This document shows positions 1 through 6,618 of a stretch of DNA of 64,000 nt, in pieces. The stretch is from CAZMXP01 sp964570285 (GTDB lineage Bacteria > Planctomycetota > PLA2). The notes below the pieces were generated by a model that did no database searches, was not told where the DNA came from, and worked only from the letters and a program-made list of their open reading frames with translations. The number at the start of each line of letters is the position of its first letter. Within the stretch, counting starts at the first letter, position 1. The DNA is taken from the NCBI GenBank assembly GCA_964570285.1, contig CAZMXP010000006.1:43414-107413 (forward strand), read 5' to 3'. A program made the position numbers and the translations under genes.

Positions 1-595
1 CGCGCCGGGCGGGGAGGCCGAGTTCTCGCCGCAGCAGCGCCGTATGGACGAGCATCTCGAGCGCGCCCCGGCGCACGAACGCATCCGAGCCCCGCGCGAC
101 GAACGCCTTCGCCGCCTCGACCCATCTCGCCACCGGCAAGCCGTCGATGGCGGCAAGGTAGGGGTGCCCCTCCGCGAGCAGGCGGTCGCCCCCCGGGTGC
201 GTCGCGACGAGCCCCTCGCGCACGCGGAACGGGGCGAAGCCGGGCGGGAAGTAGGCGGCCTTCATCCGGAGGCGGCTGTGGCCGTCGCCGAACGGCGCCA
301 GAAACCGCACAAGCTCGACGGCGAACTCGCCGACCGTCATGCCGGACTGCGCGCGGCTGCGGATCCCCGCGAGCGCCGCCTCGTAGTCGTAGCCGGTGCG
401 CCGCAGATAGGAGTAGCGCGCAACCAGCCTCTCTCCGAGCACCGCGAGGTCGGACTCCACCTGCTCGCGGGTGAGCATCTCCTCGCGCCGCATCCGCGCG
501 AGCCACGAGGCGAACTGCCAGCGGGCGAGCCAGAGGCCGCCCGCGAGCACGAGCAGGCCGATCCCGATCGACAGCAGGATGCGGCGGCGCGTCAT
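1..595 (-). CDS. S41 peptidase-like membrane-anchored protein, N-terminal part
   Basis: Only the first 198 residues are present; the gene runs off the left edge. It opens with a short basic stretch and one hydrophobic segment (about residues 5-24), so the protein is probably anchored in the inner membrane with the rest outside. At about residues 105-112 it reads FGDGHSRLRM, which resembles the conserved GDGHT/S element that precedes the PDZ and catalytic domains in S41 (tail-specific or tricorn-like) proteases. The catalytic Ser/Lys part would lie beyond the edge and cannot be checked. The ATG overlaps the TGA of the rhodanese gene by one base (TGATG), so the two are probably cotranscribed. 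The S41 assignment rests on one motif and is moderate. Confidence 0.55.
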   Translation of the reverse strand, partial: MTRRRILLSIGIGLLVLAGGLWLARWQFASWLARMRREEMLTREQVESDLAVLGERLVARYSYLRRTGYDYEAALAGIRSRAQSGMTVGEFAVELVRFLAPFGDGHSRLRMKAAYFPPGFAPFRVREGLVATHPGGDRLLAEGHPYLAAIDGLPVARWVEAAKAFVARGSDAFVRRGALEMLVHTALLRRELGLPARR

Positions 596-918
596 CAGTA
601 CCGCGCCATCGTCGGGTCGAAGCGCGCCGCCCAGGCCTCGATCCCGCCCGCCATCGAGCGCGCCTTCGAAAACCCCTGCATCCGGAGCAGTTGCGCCGCC
701 TCGTAGCTGCGGATGCCGTGGTGGCAGTAGACGACGACCTCGGTCCCCGGCGGCGCCGCGGTCTTCGCCGTCCCGAGGAAGAGGTCGAGCATCGGGATGT
801 GCTCGGACCCCGGCAGCGCGCAGATCTCGACCTCCTCCGGCTCGCGCACGTCGAGCAGGTGGAGCGCCTCCCCCCCGTCGAGCCGCCGCTTCACCTCTTC
901 GACCGAGATCTCGATCAT
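595..918 (-). CDS. Rhodanese-like domain protein
   Basis: A single-domain rhodanese of 107 residues, the usual size of stand-alone sulfurtransferases. The LLDVREPEEVE stretch (21-31) is the classic strand before the loop, and CHHGIRS at 65-71 is the active-site loop, with Cys65 as the predicted persulfide carrier. The GGIEAW motif near the C-terminus is also typical. There is no signal peptide, so it should be cytoplasmic. It lies head to head with the FAD oxidase gene across only 26 bases and overlaps the next gene downstream by one base. The physiological sulfur donor and acceptor cannot be read from the sequence. Confidence 0.92.
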   Translation of the reverse strand: MIEISVEEVKRRLDGGEALHLLDVREPEEVEICALPGSEHIPMLDLFLGTAKTAAPPGTEVVVYCHHGIRSYEAAQLLRMQGFSKARSMAGGIEAWAARFDPTMARY

Positions 919-927
919 CGGCCCCCT

Positions 928-937
928 ATCATAGAAT
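928..937. promoter_or_regulatory. Overlapping divergent -10 elements between rhodanese and FAD oxidase
   Basis: The 26-base gap carries TAGAAT on the plus strand (932-937), ending 7 bases before the oxidase ATG, and TATGAT on the minus strand (933-928), ending 9 bases before the rhodanese ATG. The two hexamers overlap. The spacing implies leaderless or near-leaderless transcripts and possible competition between the two directions. No convincing -35 was seen. Confidence 0.5.
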
Positions 938-944
938 CCGGCCC

Positions 945-2309
945 ATGAATCTGGCCGGCGTCGCCGAGGACCTGAAGGCGCTCGAGATCGACGTCGCGAC
1001 CGACGACCTCGACCGCTACGGCCGCGACGAGACGATGGACCTCTTCGCGAGGCCCGGCCTCGTCGTGAGGCCGCGCAGCACCGCCGAGGTGCAGGAGACG
1101 CTCCGCCTCGCCGAGCGCGAGTCCATCCCGGTGACCCCGCGCGGCGGCGGCACCGGCAAGGCGGGCGGCTGCATCCCGGTCAAGGGCGGCATCGTGCTCT
1201 CGCTCGAGCGCATGAACCGCATCAAGGAGATCGACGAACTCAACCGCTACGCCGTCGTCGAGCCCGGCGTCGTGCTCTGGGACCTGCACAGGGCGTGCGA
1301 GGCGAAGGGCCTCTTCTATCCGGTGGACATGTCGAGCGGCGGCTCCTGCATGATCGGCGGCAACCTCGCCTGCGACGCCGGCGGCGAGCGCGCGGTCAAG
1401 TACGGCACGACGCGCGCGCAGGTGACCGGCCTCGAGGCGGTGCTCATCGACGGCAGCGTGATCCGCTGCGGCGGCAAGCTCGCAAAGAACGTCGCGGGCT
1501 ACCCGCTGCACCACCTGCTCGTCGGCAGCGAGGGGACGCTCGCCGTCATCACCGAGGCGACGCTGCGGCTGGTCCCCCGGGCCCCCTTCATTCGCACGCT
1601 GTTGGCCGCGTTCGACAGCCTCGACCGCGCCGCCGATGCGGCGCTCAAGGTCGAAGCGTCCGGCTACGCGCCGAGCGCGGTCGAGCTGGTGGAGCGCGCC
1701 GCGGCGGCGCTGGCGGAGGAGATGCTGGGACAGAGCCTTCCCTATGGCAGGTCGGCCGCCCTGCTGCTTGTGGAAGTGGAGGGGTTCGGGGAGGAGAGGG
1801 CGCAGGAGCAGATCGAGGCGGTCGGGCAGATCCTGCTCGAGGCGGGGGCGGACGAGGTGGACCTCGCGAAGCGCGAGCGCGTCTGGGGCGTGCGCCACGC
1901 GGTCTCGGAGGCGATCAAGAAGCAGCCCGCCTACAGCGCGGTGGACGCGGTCGTGCCGCGGCGGCGGATGCCGGACCTGATCCGCGAGGCGCACCGGATC
2001 GCGGCGCGGCACCGCGTGGAGGTGGTCTGCTTCGGCCACGCGGGCGACGGCAACATCCATGTCGATTTCGTCAAGCGGCGCGCCGACGACCCGCACTGGG
2101 CCGCGGGGATCGGCCCCGCCGTCCGCGACTTGCTCGAGGCGACGGTGCGCATGGGCGGATCGATCACCGCCGAGCACGGCGTAGGGCTCCTGCGCAAGCC
2201 GGACATGGGTTTGCAGTTCGACGCGGCGACCCTCGCGGCGATGAAGGCGCTGAAGCGCGCGTGGGACCCGAAGGGGCTCTTGAACCCCGGCAAGATGTGG
2301 GAGGATTAG
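945..2309 (+). CDS. FAD-binding oxidoreductase, glycolate oxidase/D-lactate dehydrogenase (GlcD) family
   Basis: A full-length 454-residue member of the GlcD/D-2-hydroxyacid dehydrogenase flavoprotein family. These enzymes oxidise 2-hydroxy acids such as glycolate or D-lactate to 2-oxo acids. The PCMH-type FAD-binding domain is seen in TPRGGGTGKAGG (about 64-75) and in the KNVAGYPLHHLLVGSEGTLA stretch. The FAD-oxidase C-terminal domain shows GHAGDGNIHVD (about 365) and TAEHGVG (about 408), whose histidines are typical active-site and metal positions. The protein ends with the family's GLLNPGKM signature. ATG 945 is chosen because it follows a TAGAAT hexamer by 7 bases and starts at the usual N-terminus. 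No GlcE/GlcF partners are adjacent, so the exact substrate is unknown. Confidence 0.9.
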   Translation: MNLAGVAEDLKALEIDVATDDLDRYGRDETMDLFARPGLVVRPRSTAEVQETLRLAERESIPVTPRGGGTGKAGGCIPVKGGIVLSLERMNRIKEIDELNRYAVVEPGVVLWDLHRACEAKGLFYPVDMSSGGSCMIGGNLACDAGGERAVKYGTTRAQVTGLEAVLIDGSVIRCGGKLAKNVAGYPLHHLLVGSEGTLAVITEATLRLVPRAPFIRTLLAAFDSLDRAADAALKVEASGYAPSAVELVERAAAALAEEMLGQSLPYGRSAALLLVEVEGFGEERAQEQIEAVGQILLEAGADEVDLAKRERVWGVRHAVSEAIKKQPAYSAVDAVVPRRRMPDLIREAHRIAARHRVEVVCFGHAGDGNIHVDFVKRRADDPHWAAGIGPAVRDLLEATVRMGGSITAEHGVGLLRKPDMGLQFDAATLAAMKALKRAWDPKGLLNPGKMWED

Positions 2310-2312
2310 GGG

Positions 2313-2537
2313 GTGGACCGAGCGCGCGGGCGTGCCTGGCTGGAAGCGGAGGTGGCCGCGGCGGCGCGCCTTACCGACGAGGAGCGGATCGCCATTCTCA
2401 TCGACCTCCTCGAGATGTCGGACGCGATTCGCGCCGGGAAGAGCGAGGAGGAGTTGCGCCGGGAGGAGGAGGCGCGCGAGATTCTCGATCGGCCAGGCAA
2501 GGAGCGCTATCGCGCACTCGCGGAGAGGCTGGGTTGA
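2313..2537 (+). CDS. Small charged protein paired with nucleotidyltransferase
   Basis: A 74-residue protein from a GTG start 3 bases after the oxidase stop. It is almost entirely helical and charged, with a run of Glu/Arg at 40-60, and has no membrane segment. Its TGA overlaps the TTG start of the nucleotidyltransferase that follows (TTGA), so translation is probably coupled. The size and tight coupling resemble an antitoxin or accessory subunit of an AbiEii-type two-gene module, but I do not recognise the family and the role is a guess. Its GC-rich third codon positions support real coding. Confidence 0.65.
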   Translation: MDRARGRAWLEAEVAAAARLTDEERIAILIDLLEMSDAIRAGKSEEELRREEEAREILDRPGKERYRALAERLG

Positions 2538-3121
2538 CGTCGCGCAGCCTGATCGAGGTCGTACACTGGCTGGAGGAGATCCTGCAACGCGTCGGACTCC
2601 CACACTCGTACGGGGGGGCGATCGCTTACAACTACTATGGGCCACCGCGCCTGACCCGGGATGTGGATGTCCTGGTGCTGGTTCATGGCACGCGCCTCCC
2701 CGCGCTCGTGGACGAGTTTGTGCGCGGCAAGTGCTGCATGGAAGGCGGGGGAGGCCAGCCCGTCGACCTCAGGGCGTTGCGGCGAGACCTTGACGGAAAG
2801 GCGCACTTTACGACGGTTGTCTGCTCCGGCGTCCGGATCGAGATCTTTGCCCCCTGGCACCCCTTTCATCAGCGCGTGCTGGACCGGAGCCCCCGGCGCG
2901 AGCTCCAGGGTCAAACGATCCCGATCCACTCCGCCGAAGACCTGATCGTCTTCAAGAAGATCTTCGACCGCCCGAAGGACCTGCAAGACATCGAGGGCAT
3001 GCTGATGGCCCAACGCGGCAAGCTCGACCACGACCGGATCCGCTGGGAGGCGAAGCACTTCCTGACCGACGAGAGCTACGCGGAACTCGATGCCCTCCTC
3101 AAGGACCACGACATCGGGTAG
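2534..3121 (+). CDS. Nucleotidyltransferase-fold protein (AbiEii/AbiGii-like)
   Basis: A 195-residue protein with the nucleotidyltransferase core signature at 27-45: YGGAIAYNYYG followed by RLTRDVDVLV. The arrangement is GG, then R-x-T-x-D-x-D, where Asp43 and Asp45 would bind the catalytic metal. The SAEDLIVFKKIFDRPKDLQDI stretch is the helix typical of AbiEii-like and DUF6036-type proteins. In known families these transfer nucleotides to tRNA or protein and can act as toxins. The TTG start overlaps the upstream TGA; no better in-frame start keeps the GG motif with enough N-terminal helix. It is likely cotranscribed with the 74-residue gene. Toxin function is inferred from family and layout only. 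Confidence 0.75.
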   Translation: MTSRSLIEVVHWLEEILQRVGLPHSYGGAIAYNYYGPPRLTRDVDVLVLVHGTRLPALVDEFVRGKCCMEGGGGQPVDLRALRRDLDGKAHFTTVVCSGVRIEIFAPWHPFHQRVLDRSPRRELQGQTIPIHSAEDLIVFKKIFDRPKDLQDIEGMLMAQRGKLDHDRIRWEAKHFLTDESYAELDALLKDHDIG

Positions 3122-3136
3122 GCTGGGGTCAGGAAC

Positions 3137-3532
3137 GTGAACTACACCGTCGATTCCGCGAACAAGGCGCTGCCCTACGTGCGAGGGGTGGTGGCCGAAA
3201 TCCGGGAGGTCTACGCGAGCTTGCAGCGGCTCGGGAACGAGCACAACGCGCTGCCCCGCGGAGACGAACGCGGCCGCGCCGACATCAAGGAGCGGATCCG
3301 CGAGGGGGCGCAGCGCATCGGCGAGTGCCAGGAGGAGCTGTTGAAGATCGGCGTCGAAGTGAAGGACTTCGAGAGCGGCCTCATCGACTTCCCCGCCCAA
3401 CTCGAGGGGCGGACGATCCTCCTCTGCTGGAAGGACGGCGAGGAGGCGGTCACCCACTGGCACGAGACGAACACGGGCTTCCGCGGCCGCAAGGCGATCC
3501 CCACCGGCAGGCCCGCATGGCCGAGGGTGTAG
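3137..3532 (+). CDS. DUF2203 family protein
   Basis: A 131-residue protein from a GTG start. It has a helical N-terminal half (about 1-75, rich in Glu/Arg) followed by the conserved block GVEVKDFESGLIDFPA (about 76-91) and LCWKDGEEAVTHWHETNTGF (about 99-118), which mark DUF2203. The family is small, soluble and of unknown biochemical function. The C-terminus overlaps the start of the next tiny membrane protein by 16 bases, and three genes run on in the same direction, so they probably form one transcript. Confidence 0.85.
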   Translation: MNYTVDSANKALPYVRGVVAEIREVYASLQRLGNEHNALPRGDERGRADIKERIREGAQRIGECQEELLKIGVEVKDFESGLIDFPAQLEGRTILLCWKDGEEAVTHWHETNTGFRGRKAIPTGRPAWPRV

Positions 3533-3714
3533 AGGGGCCGCGGCGCACCGTCCTGGGCGTCATCGTCGGCATCCTGTTGAGCGCGCTTGGCCTCTTCCTG
3601 CTCGCCGTCGCGCTCACCACCATCGGGGGCAGCGCGGGCTCCGCGGCCTTCGACGGCCTCGCAGGCCTGCTCGCGCTCGGTACGGGCGTCGCGTTCCTGC
3701 GCGGGAAGACATGA
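3517..3714 (+). CDS. Small two-helix membrane protein
   Basis: A 65-residue protein starting at an ATG inside the 3' end of the DUF2203 gene. After a short basic N-terminus it has two hydrophobic segments (about 12-34 and 44-58, rich in Gly/Ala/Leu) with a Gly-Ser loop between. It ends with RGKT, and its TGA overlaps the ATG of the next gene by 4 bases (ATGA). No family was recognised. Tight overlaps on both sides support it as a real gene despite its size. Confidence 0.6.
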   Translation: MAEGVEGPRRTVLGVIVGILLSALGLFLLAVALTTIGGSAGSAAFDGLAGLLALGTGVAFLRGKT

Positions 3715-3896
3715 AGGAGCCGAGCGGCTGCCTGATCCCGGGCGGGCTTGCGTTCTTCGCCGCGGGAATCCTCATCGCCGTGATGACCGACTGGTCTCGC
3801 CCCGATCAACGCACCTACGGTGTCCTGCGCTACGTCGCCGCCTTCGCCTGCATCGGCGCCGGCGCGTGGACGCTGCGCCGCTGGCGGGATGGGTAG
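3711..3896 (+). CDS. Small two-helix membrane protein
   Basis: A 61-residue protein overlapping the upstream gene by 4 bases. It has hydrophobic segments at about 8-26 and 40-54, joined by a polar loop (MTDWSRPDQRTYG) and closed by a basic tail (RRWRDG), so it is a likely inner-membrane protein. It is similar in architecture, though not obviously in sequence, to the preceding 65-residue protein. Function unknown. The 205 bases that follow to the GYD gene hold no feature I can support. Confidence 0.55.
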   Translation: MKEPSGCLIPGGLAFFAAGILIAVMTDWSRPDQRTYGVLRYVAAFACIGAGAWTLRRWRDG

Positions 3897-4101
3897 GCCG
3901 TGCCACCGCCGCTTCCCACGGCCCGATCGGGCCGCTCCCCGCCGACGGTCCCTCCGTCGATCAGGGCGAGTCCGTCGTCCGCCCGCGGTCCAGAGCGCTA
4001 GACCGACTCTGTGACGGGATGGACCTTGCACGTGCCAGCGGCGTTCGCGAAGAGGTACTATTGTCTCTGCACCGTCCCCCCCCCGCCGCGGAGGAAGAAC
4101 C

Positions 4102-4434
4102 ATGCCCAAGTACATCAGCTTCTTTTCCTACACCCGCGACGCGGCCAAGGCCATGATCGAGAAGCCGACGGACCGCGTCGCCGCGGCCAAGGCGCTTGTG
4201 GAGTCCGTCGGAGGCAGGATGGAGTGCTTCTACTGGATGCACGGCCACCACGACGGGTTCTTCATCGCGGACTACAAGGACGGCGTGTCCGCGGCCGCGG
4301 TAGCGGGAGCGGCCGGGAGCACGGGTGCTGTGACCCAGCTCGAAACCCACGAGCTTTTCGACGGCGCGGCCCAGGCCCAGATCATGAGAGCGGCCAAGAC
4401 CGCGCTCGCCGGGTACAGGCCGCCCACGGCCTAA
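4102..4434 (+). CDS. GYD domain protein
   Basis: A 110-residue protein matching the GYD family, a ferredoxin-like alpha/beta barrel of unknown function often about 95-110 residues long. It starts MPKYISFFSYT, has a helix with the family's spacing (DRVAAAKALVESVGGRMECFYW), and carries the family motif at about 51-58 as HHDGFFIA in place of the usual GxYD. It is cytoplasmic, with no signal peptide. It stands alone, 205 bases after the previous gene. Reported relatives are small ligand-binding or dimeric proteins, but no reaction is established. Confidence 0.85.
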   Translation: MPKYISFFSYTRDAAKAMIEKPTDRVAAAKALVESVGGRMECFYWMHGHHDGFFIADYKDGVSAAAVAGAAGSTGAVTQLETHELFDGAAQAQIMRAAKTALAGYRPPTA

Positions 4435-4530
4435 CCCGCTACGTCGCCAGCCTAACATTAGCACTTGGCTATCATGCTGCGTTGATCGCCCAGTGCGGAA
4501 CGGGAGGGGGCGCGGGGGAGGGCGGCCGGG

Positions 4531-4536
4531 TATGCT
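4531..4536 (+). promoter_or_regulatory. -10-like TATGCT before first four-helix membrane gene
   Basis: TATGCT ends 9 bases before the ATG at 4546. The paralogous gene at 6139 has TAGGAT at the same distance, so the arrangement is conserved between the two copies. Confidence 0.4.
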
Positions 4537-4545
4537 GCGGACCGC

Positions 4546-5025
4546 ATGCGTGCGGCGCTGCGTGTCTGTCGCCGGTTGCAGGAGGGCGAGGGGAGTTTCG
4601 CACTGGTCGCGCTCGCGTCCGTCGGCGTTCTGTTTGCCATGGCGGCCCCATGGACGAGTGCGTGGGTTTGTGCCGCCACGGTGCGACCGCGCGAGTACCA
4701 CCTCCACCTCTGGCTGCTGCTCCTGCTCGCGTGGAGCTACGTCGCGTGGATGGTGTTGCGCCTCTGGGGCCGCATCGACGCGTCGGGCGGCCCCGGCTTC
4801 GTGCTCGCCGCGTTCGGCCTCGCCGCAAGCTGGCTCTGTCATCTCTGCCTCTACGGACTCAGTGAGACGTACGGAGAGACCAGCCTTGTCGAGCAGGTTG
4901 CCGACACGCGTTTGCGCGTGATGATCGCGGTCCATCTCTGGGGCGGCCCGCTTGCCATCCTCGTGGGTCTGCTCGTCGTGCTGTTTGGAAGCCGCAGGCC
5001 GCGCTACTCCTCGCGGGTCGGGTAG
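4546..5025 (+). CDS. Four-helix membrane protein, copy 1 of duplicated pair
   Basis: A 159-residue integral membrane protein with four hydrophobic segments at about 18-41, 50-74, 82-106 and 122-148, and short polar loops. A conserved ETYG lies in the loop before the last segment, and there is a basic end (SRRPRYS). It is clearly paralogous to the protein at 6139-6618: same length, RLWGR after helix 2, AAxFGL-ASW in helix 3, the ETYG loop and the RRPRYS tail. Its last 22 bases are shared with the opposing ExbD-like gene. No known family was recognised. Because the partner looks like a TolR/ExbD relative, a role in a membrane complex is an inference. Confidence 0.75.
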   Translation: MRAALRVCRRLQEGEGSFALVALASVGVLFAMAAPWTSAWVCAATVRPREYHLHLWLLLLLAWSYVAWMVLRLWGRIDASGGPGFVLAAFGLAASWLCHLCLYGLSETYGETSLVEQVADTRLRVMIAVHLWGGPLAILVGLLVVLFGSRRPRYSSRVG

Positions 5026-5900
5026 GGGAGATCGCCTTCGTGCAACACCTCCTCGCGGGGAGGCGGTCGATCGGGACCGTTCCTCCCAAGCGCGGGGAGC
5101 GGGACCCCGGCGGAGAGCATCTCGTCGAGGATCTCGACGATGAAGCGGAGCGGCGTCGCCGGGTCGGCGTCGATGCAGGTGATGGGCGCCTCCCGGATCC
5201 AGTCCACGACTTCGGAGCGCGCCTCGGCTTGGCGCTGGTCGAGCGAGTAGGCGACTCTGCTCGGCATCCGGACCGTCCACTGCGCCCCCCACGGCCCCCA
5301 AAGCCGCGCGACCTCCTCGAGCCCGAGGATGCGCAGCGTGCGCCCGCCGCCGCCGGCGCGGAGCGGCAACTCGATCGCCACGTCGGGCCAGTACCCCGGG
5401 CGGTCGATCCCGGGCTGACGTCTTGCGGCGAGCCGGACCCGGTCCCGTCCGGCCGCGCGCGCCACATCGAGGATCCACGCGAGGTGCTGGAACGGCGCGT
5501 CCCGATCCATCGAGAGCATCACGACGGCATCCGGATGCTCCGACAGCCGTGTTTGCAACTCGGCCAGCGTGCAGCGCCCCCCCACCCAGAGCAGTCCTCC
5601 GCGGTCGCATTGGACGATCACGCTCCAAAGCGGGTCAGGCTCGAAAACGCCTTGCGAGGAGAAGGGCAAGCGAAAGTCGAGGAGAGGTCGAGCCTTATCG
5701 GCATAGAGCGAGTAGCCCTCCCGCCCCCTCACATCCCACCAGAGTGCGAGGCCGCTCCCCACCGGCAGCGCCGCAAGCGCAGGCAGGGCGATCCCCCATC
5801 GCCAGACGCCGAGCCGCTCCCGCGTGGCGAGCCACGCGCCGAGAATCGTCAGGCCAAAGCCGGCGGCGAGAATCCATTGGAAGGAATCGAAGTGGTCCAT
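5004..5900 (-). CDS. Membrane protein with ExbD/TolR-like periplasmic domain, copy 1
   Basis: A 298-residue protein with two N-terminal hydrophobic segments (about 9-26 and 34-55) and a soluble remainder. Residues about 102-165 (GLLWVGGRCTLAELQTRL ... VVMLSMDRDAPFQHLAWILD ... AGRDRVRLAA) follow the strand-helix-strand-helix-strand pattern of ExbD/TolR periplasmic domains: a short strand, a helix with L..L, then a strand ending in a D-x-D-x-P(Y/F)-like turn, a helix, and a final strand. Classical ExbD has one membrane helix with an essential Asp; here there are two and no such Asp is evident. The C-terminal 130 residues are unassigned. The paralogue is at 6597-7502. Confidence in the fold is moderate. 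Confidence 0.65.
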   Translation of the reverse strand: MDHFDSFQWILAAGFGLTILGAWLATRERLGVWRWGIALPALAALPVGSGLALWWDVRGREGYSLYADKARPLLDFRLPFSSQGVFEPDPLWSVIVQCDRGGLLWVGGRCTLAELQTRLSEHPDAVVMLSMDRDAPFQHLAWILDVARAAGRDRVRLAARRQPGIDRPGYWPDVAIELPLRAGGGGRTLRILGLEEVARLWGPWGAQWTVRMPSRVAYSLDQRQAEARSEVVDWIREAPITCIDADPATPLRFIVEILDEMLSAGVPLPALGRNGPDRPPPREEVLHEGDLPYPTREE

Positions 5901-6123
5901 CGTTCTGGCGCTGTGGCGACGGCATTGCGCCTGGATTGTATGCGGAAGCAGAGGGGGCGCGGGGGCCAGCGTGACCGGGCAGGAGGGGCCACGCTTGCAC
6001 GCTCGCCGCGCTCGGCCTGTGGGCGAGCGGGGTCAACGATGCGCTGCGCAAAAGCTGCGCGCGGATCCCTCCACTGCGTGCCCGTCACTCCGCTCGGGCG
6101 GCTCCTGCCTAGGCGCAGCGCGG

Positions 6124-6129
6124 TAGGAT
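6124..6129 (+). promoter_or_regulatory. -10-like TAGGAT before second four-helix membrane gene
   Basis: TAGGAT ends 9 bases before the ATG at 6139, the same spacing as in the first copy. The 238 bases between the two units (5901-6138) contain an exact GGGGGCGCGGGGG motif at 5953 but no gene. Confidence 0.4.
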
Positions 6130-6138
6130 GTAGTCATC

Positions 6139-6618
6139 ATGCGTACGGCGCTCCACGTCTGCCGACGGCTCGTGGACGGCGAGGGGAGCTTCGCGTTCGT
6201 GGCGCTCGTTTTCGTCGGCTACTACATGGCGATCACGGATGTCGTGTCGGCCCGCTTTGGCGGCGCCATGACGGTCCGGCCCATGGCGCACTTCTTCCAC
6301 TACTGGATGCTCGTGCTGCTGCTCGGCAGCCACGCGGCATGGACGGTGATGCGACTGTGGGGACGAGTCGGGACCGCCGGCGCCCCCGGCTTCCTGCTCG
6401 CATCCTTCGGTCTCATGGCGAGTTGGCAATGCCTCCTCTGGATCTACGGGATGACCGAGACCTACGGCGACAAGAGTGTCATCGAGGAGACCGCAGGGGC
6501 GAGCACGCGCCTGTTGATCGCCGTCGCCCGCTGGGGAGGGCCTCTCGCCGTCGCGCTCGGGCTCGCGATCGTGATACTCGGCTGCCGCCGGCCCCGCTAC
6601 TCCCAGGGCTCGGGGTAG
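6139..6618 (+). CDS. Four-helix membrane protein, copy 2 of duplicated pair
   Basis: A paralogue of the 4546 protein with identical length (159 residues) and the same four hydrophobic segments. Conserved points are the MRxALxVCRRL opening, RLWGR, the AxFGL-ASW segment, ETYGDKS in the last loop (ETYGETS in copy 1) and the tail CRRPRYSQ. Its final 22 bases overlap the opposing gene, as in copy 1. Retention of length and overlap in a diverged copy indicates selection on both. Function unknown. Confidence 0.75.
   Translation: MRTALHVCRRLVDGEGSFAFVALVFVGYYMAITDVVSARFGGAMTVRPMAHFFHYWMLVLLLGSHAAWTVMRLWGRVGTAGAPGFLLASFGLMASWQCLLWIYGMTETYGDKSVIEETAGASTRLLIAVARWGGPLAVALGLAIVILGCRRPRYSQGSG

Noticed and set aside
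44..948. Plus-strand frames at the left edge.
   Set aside because: They are antisense to the S41-like and rhodanese genes, the latter having an unmistakable active-site loop.
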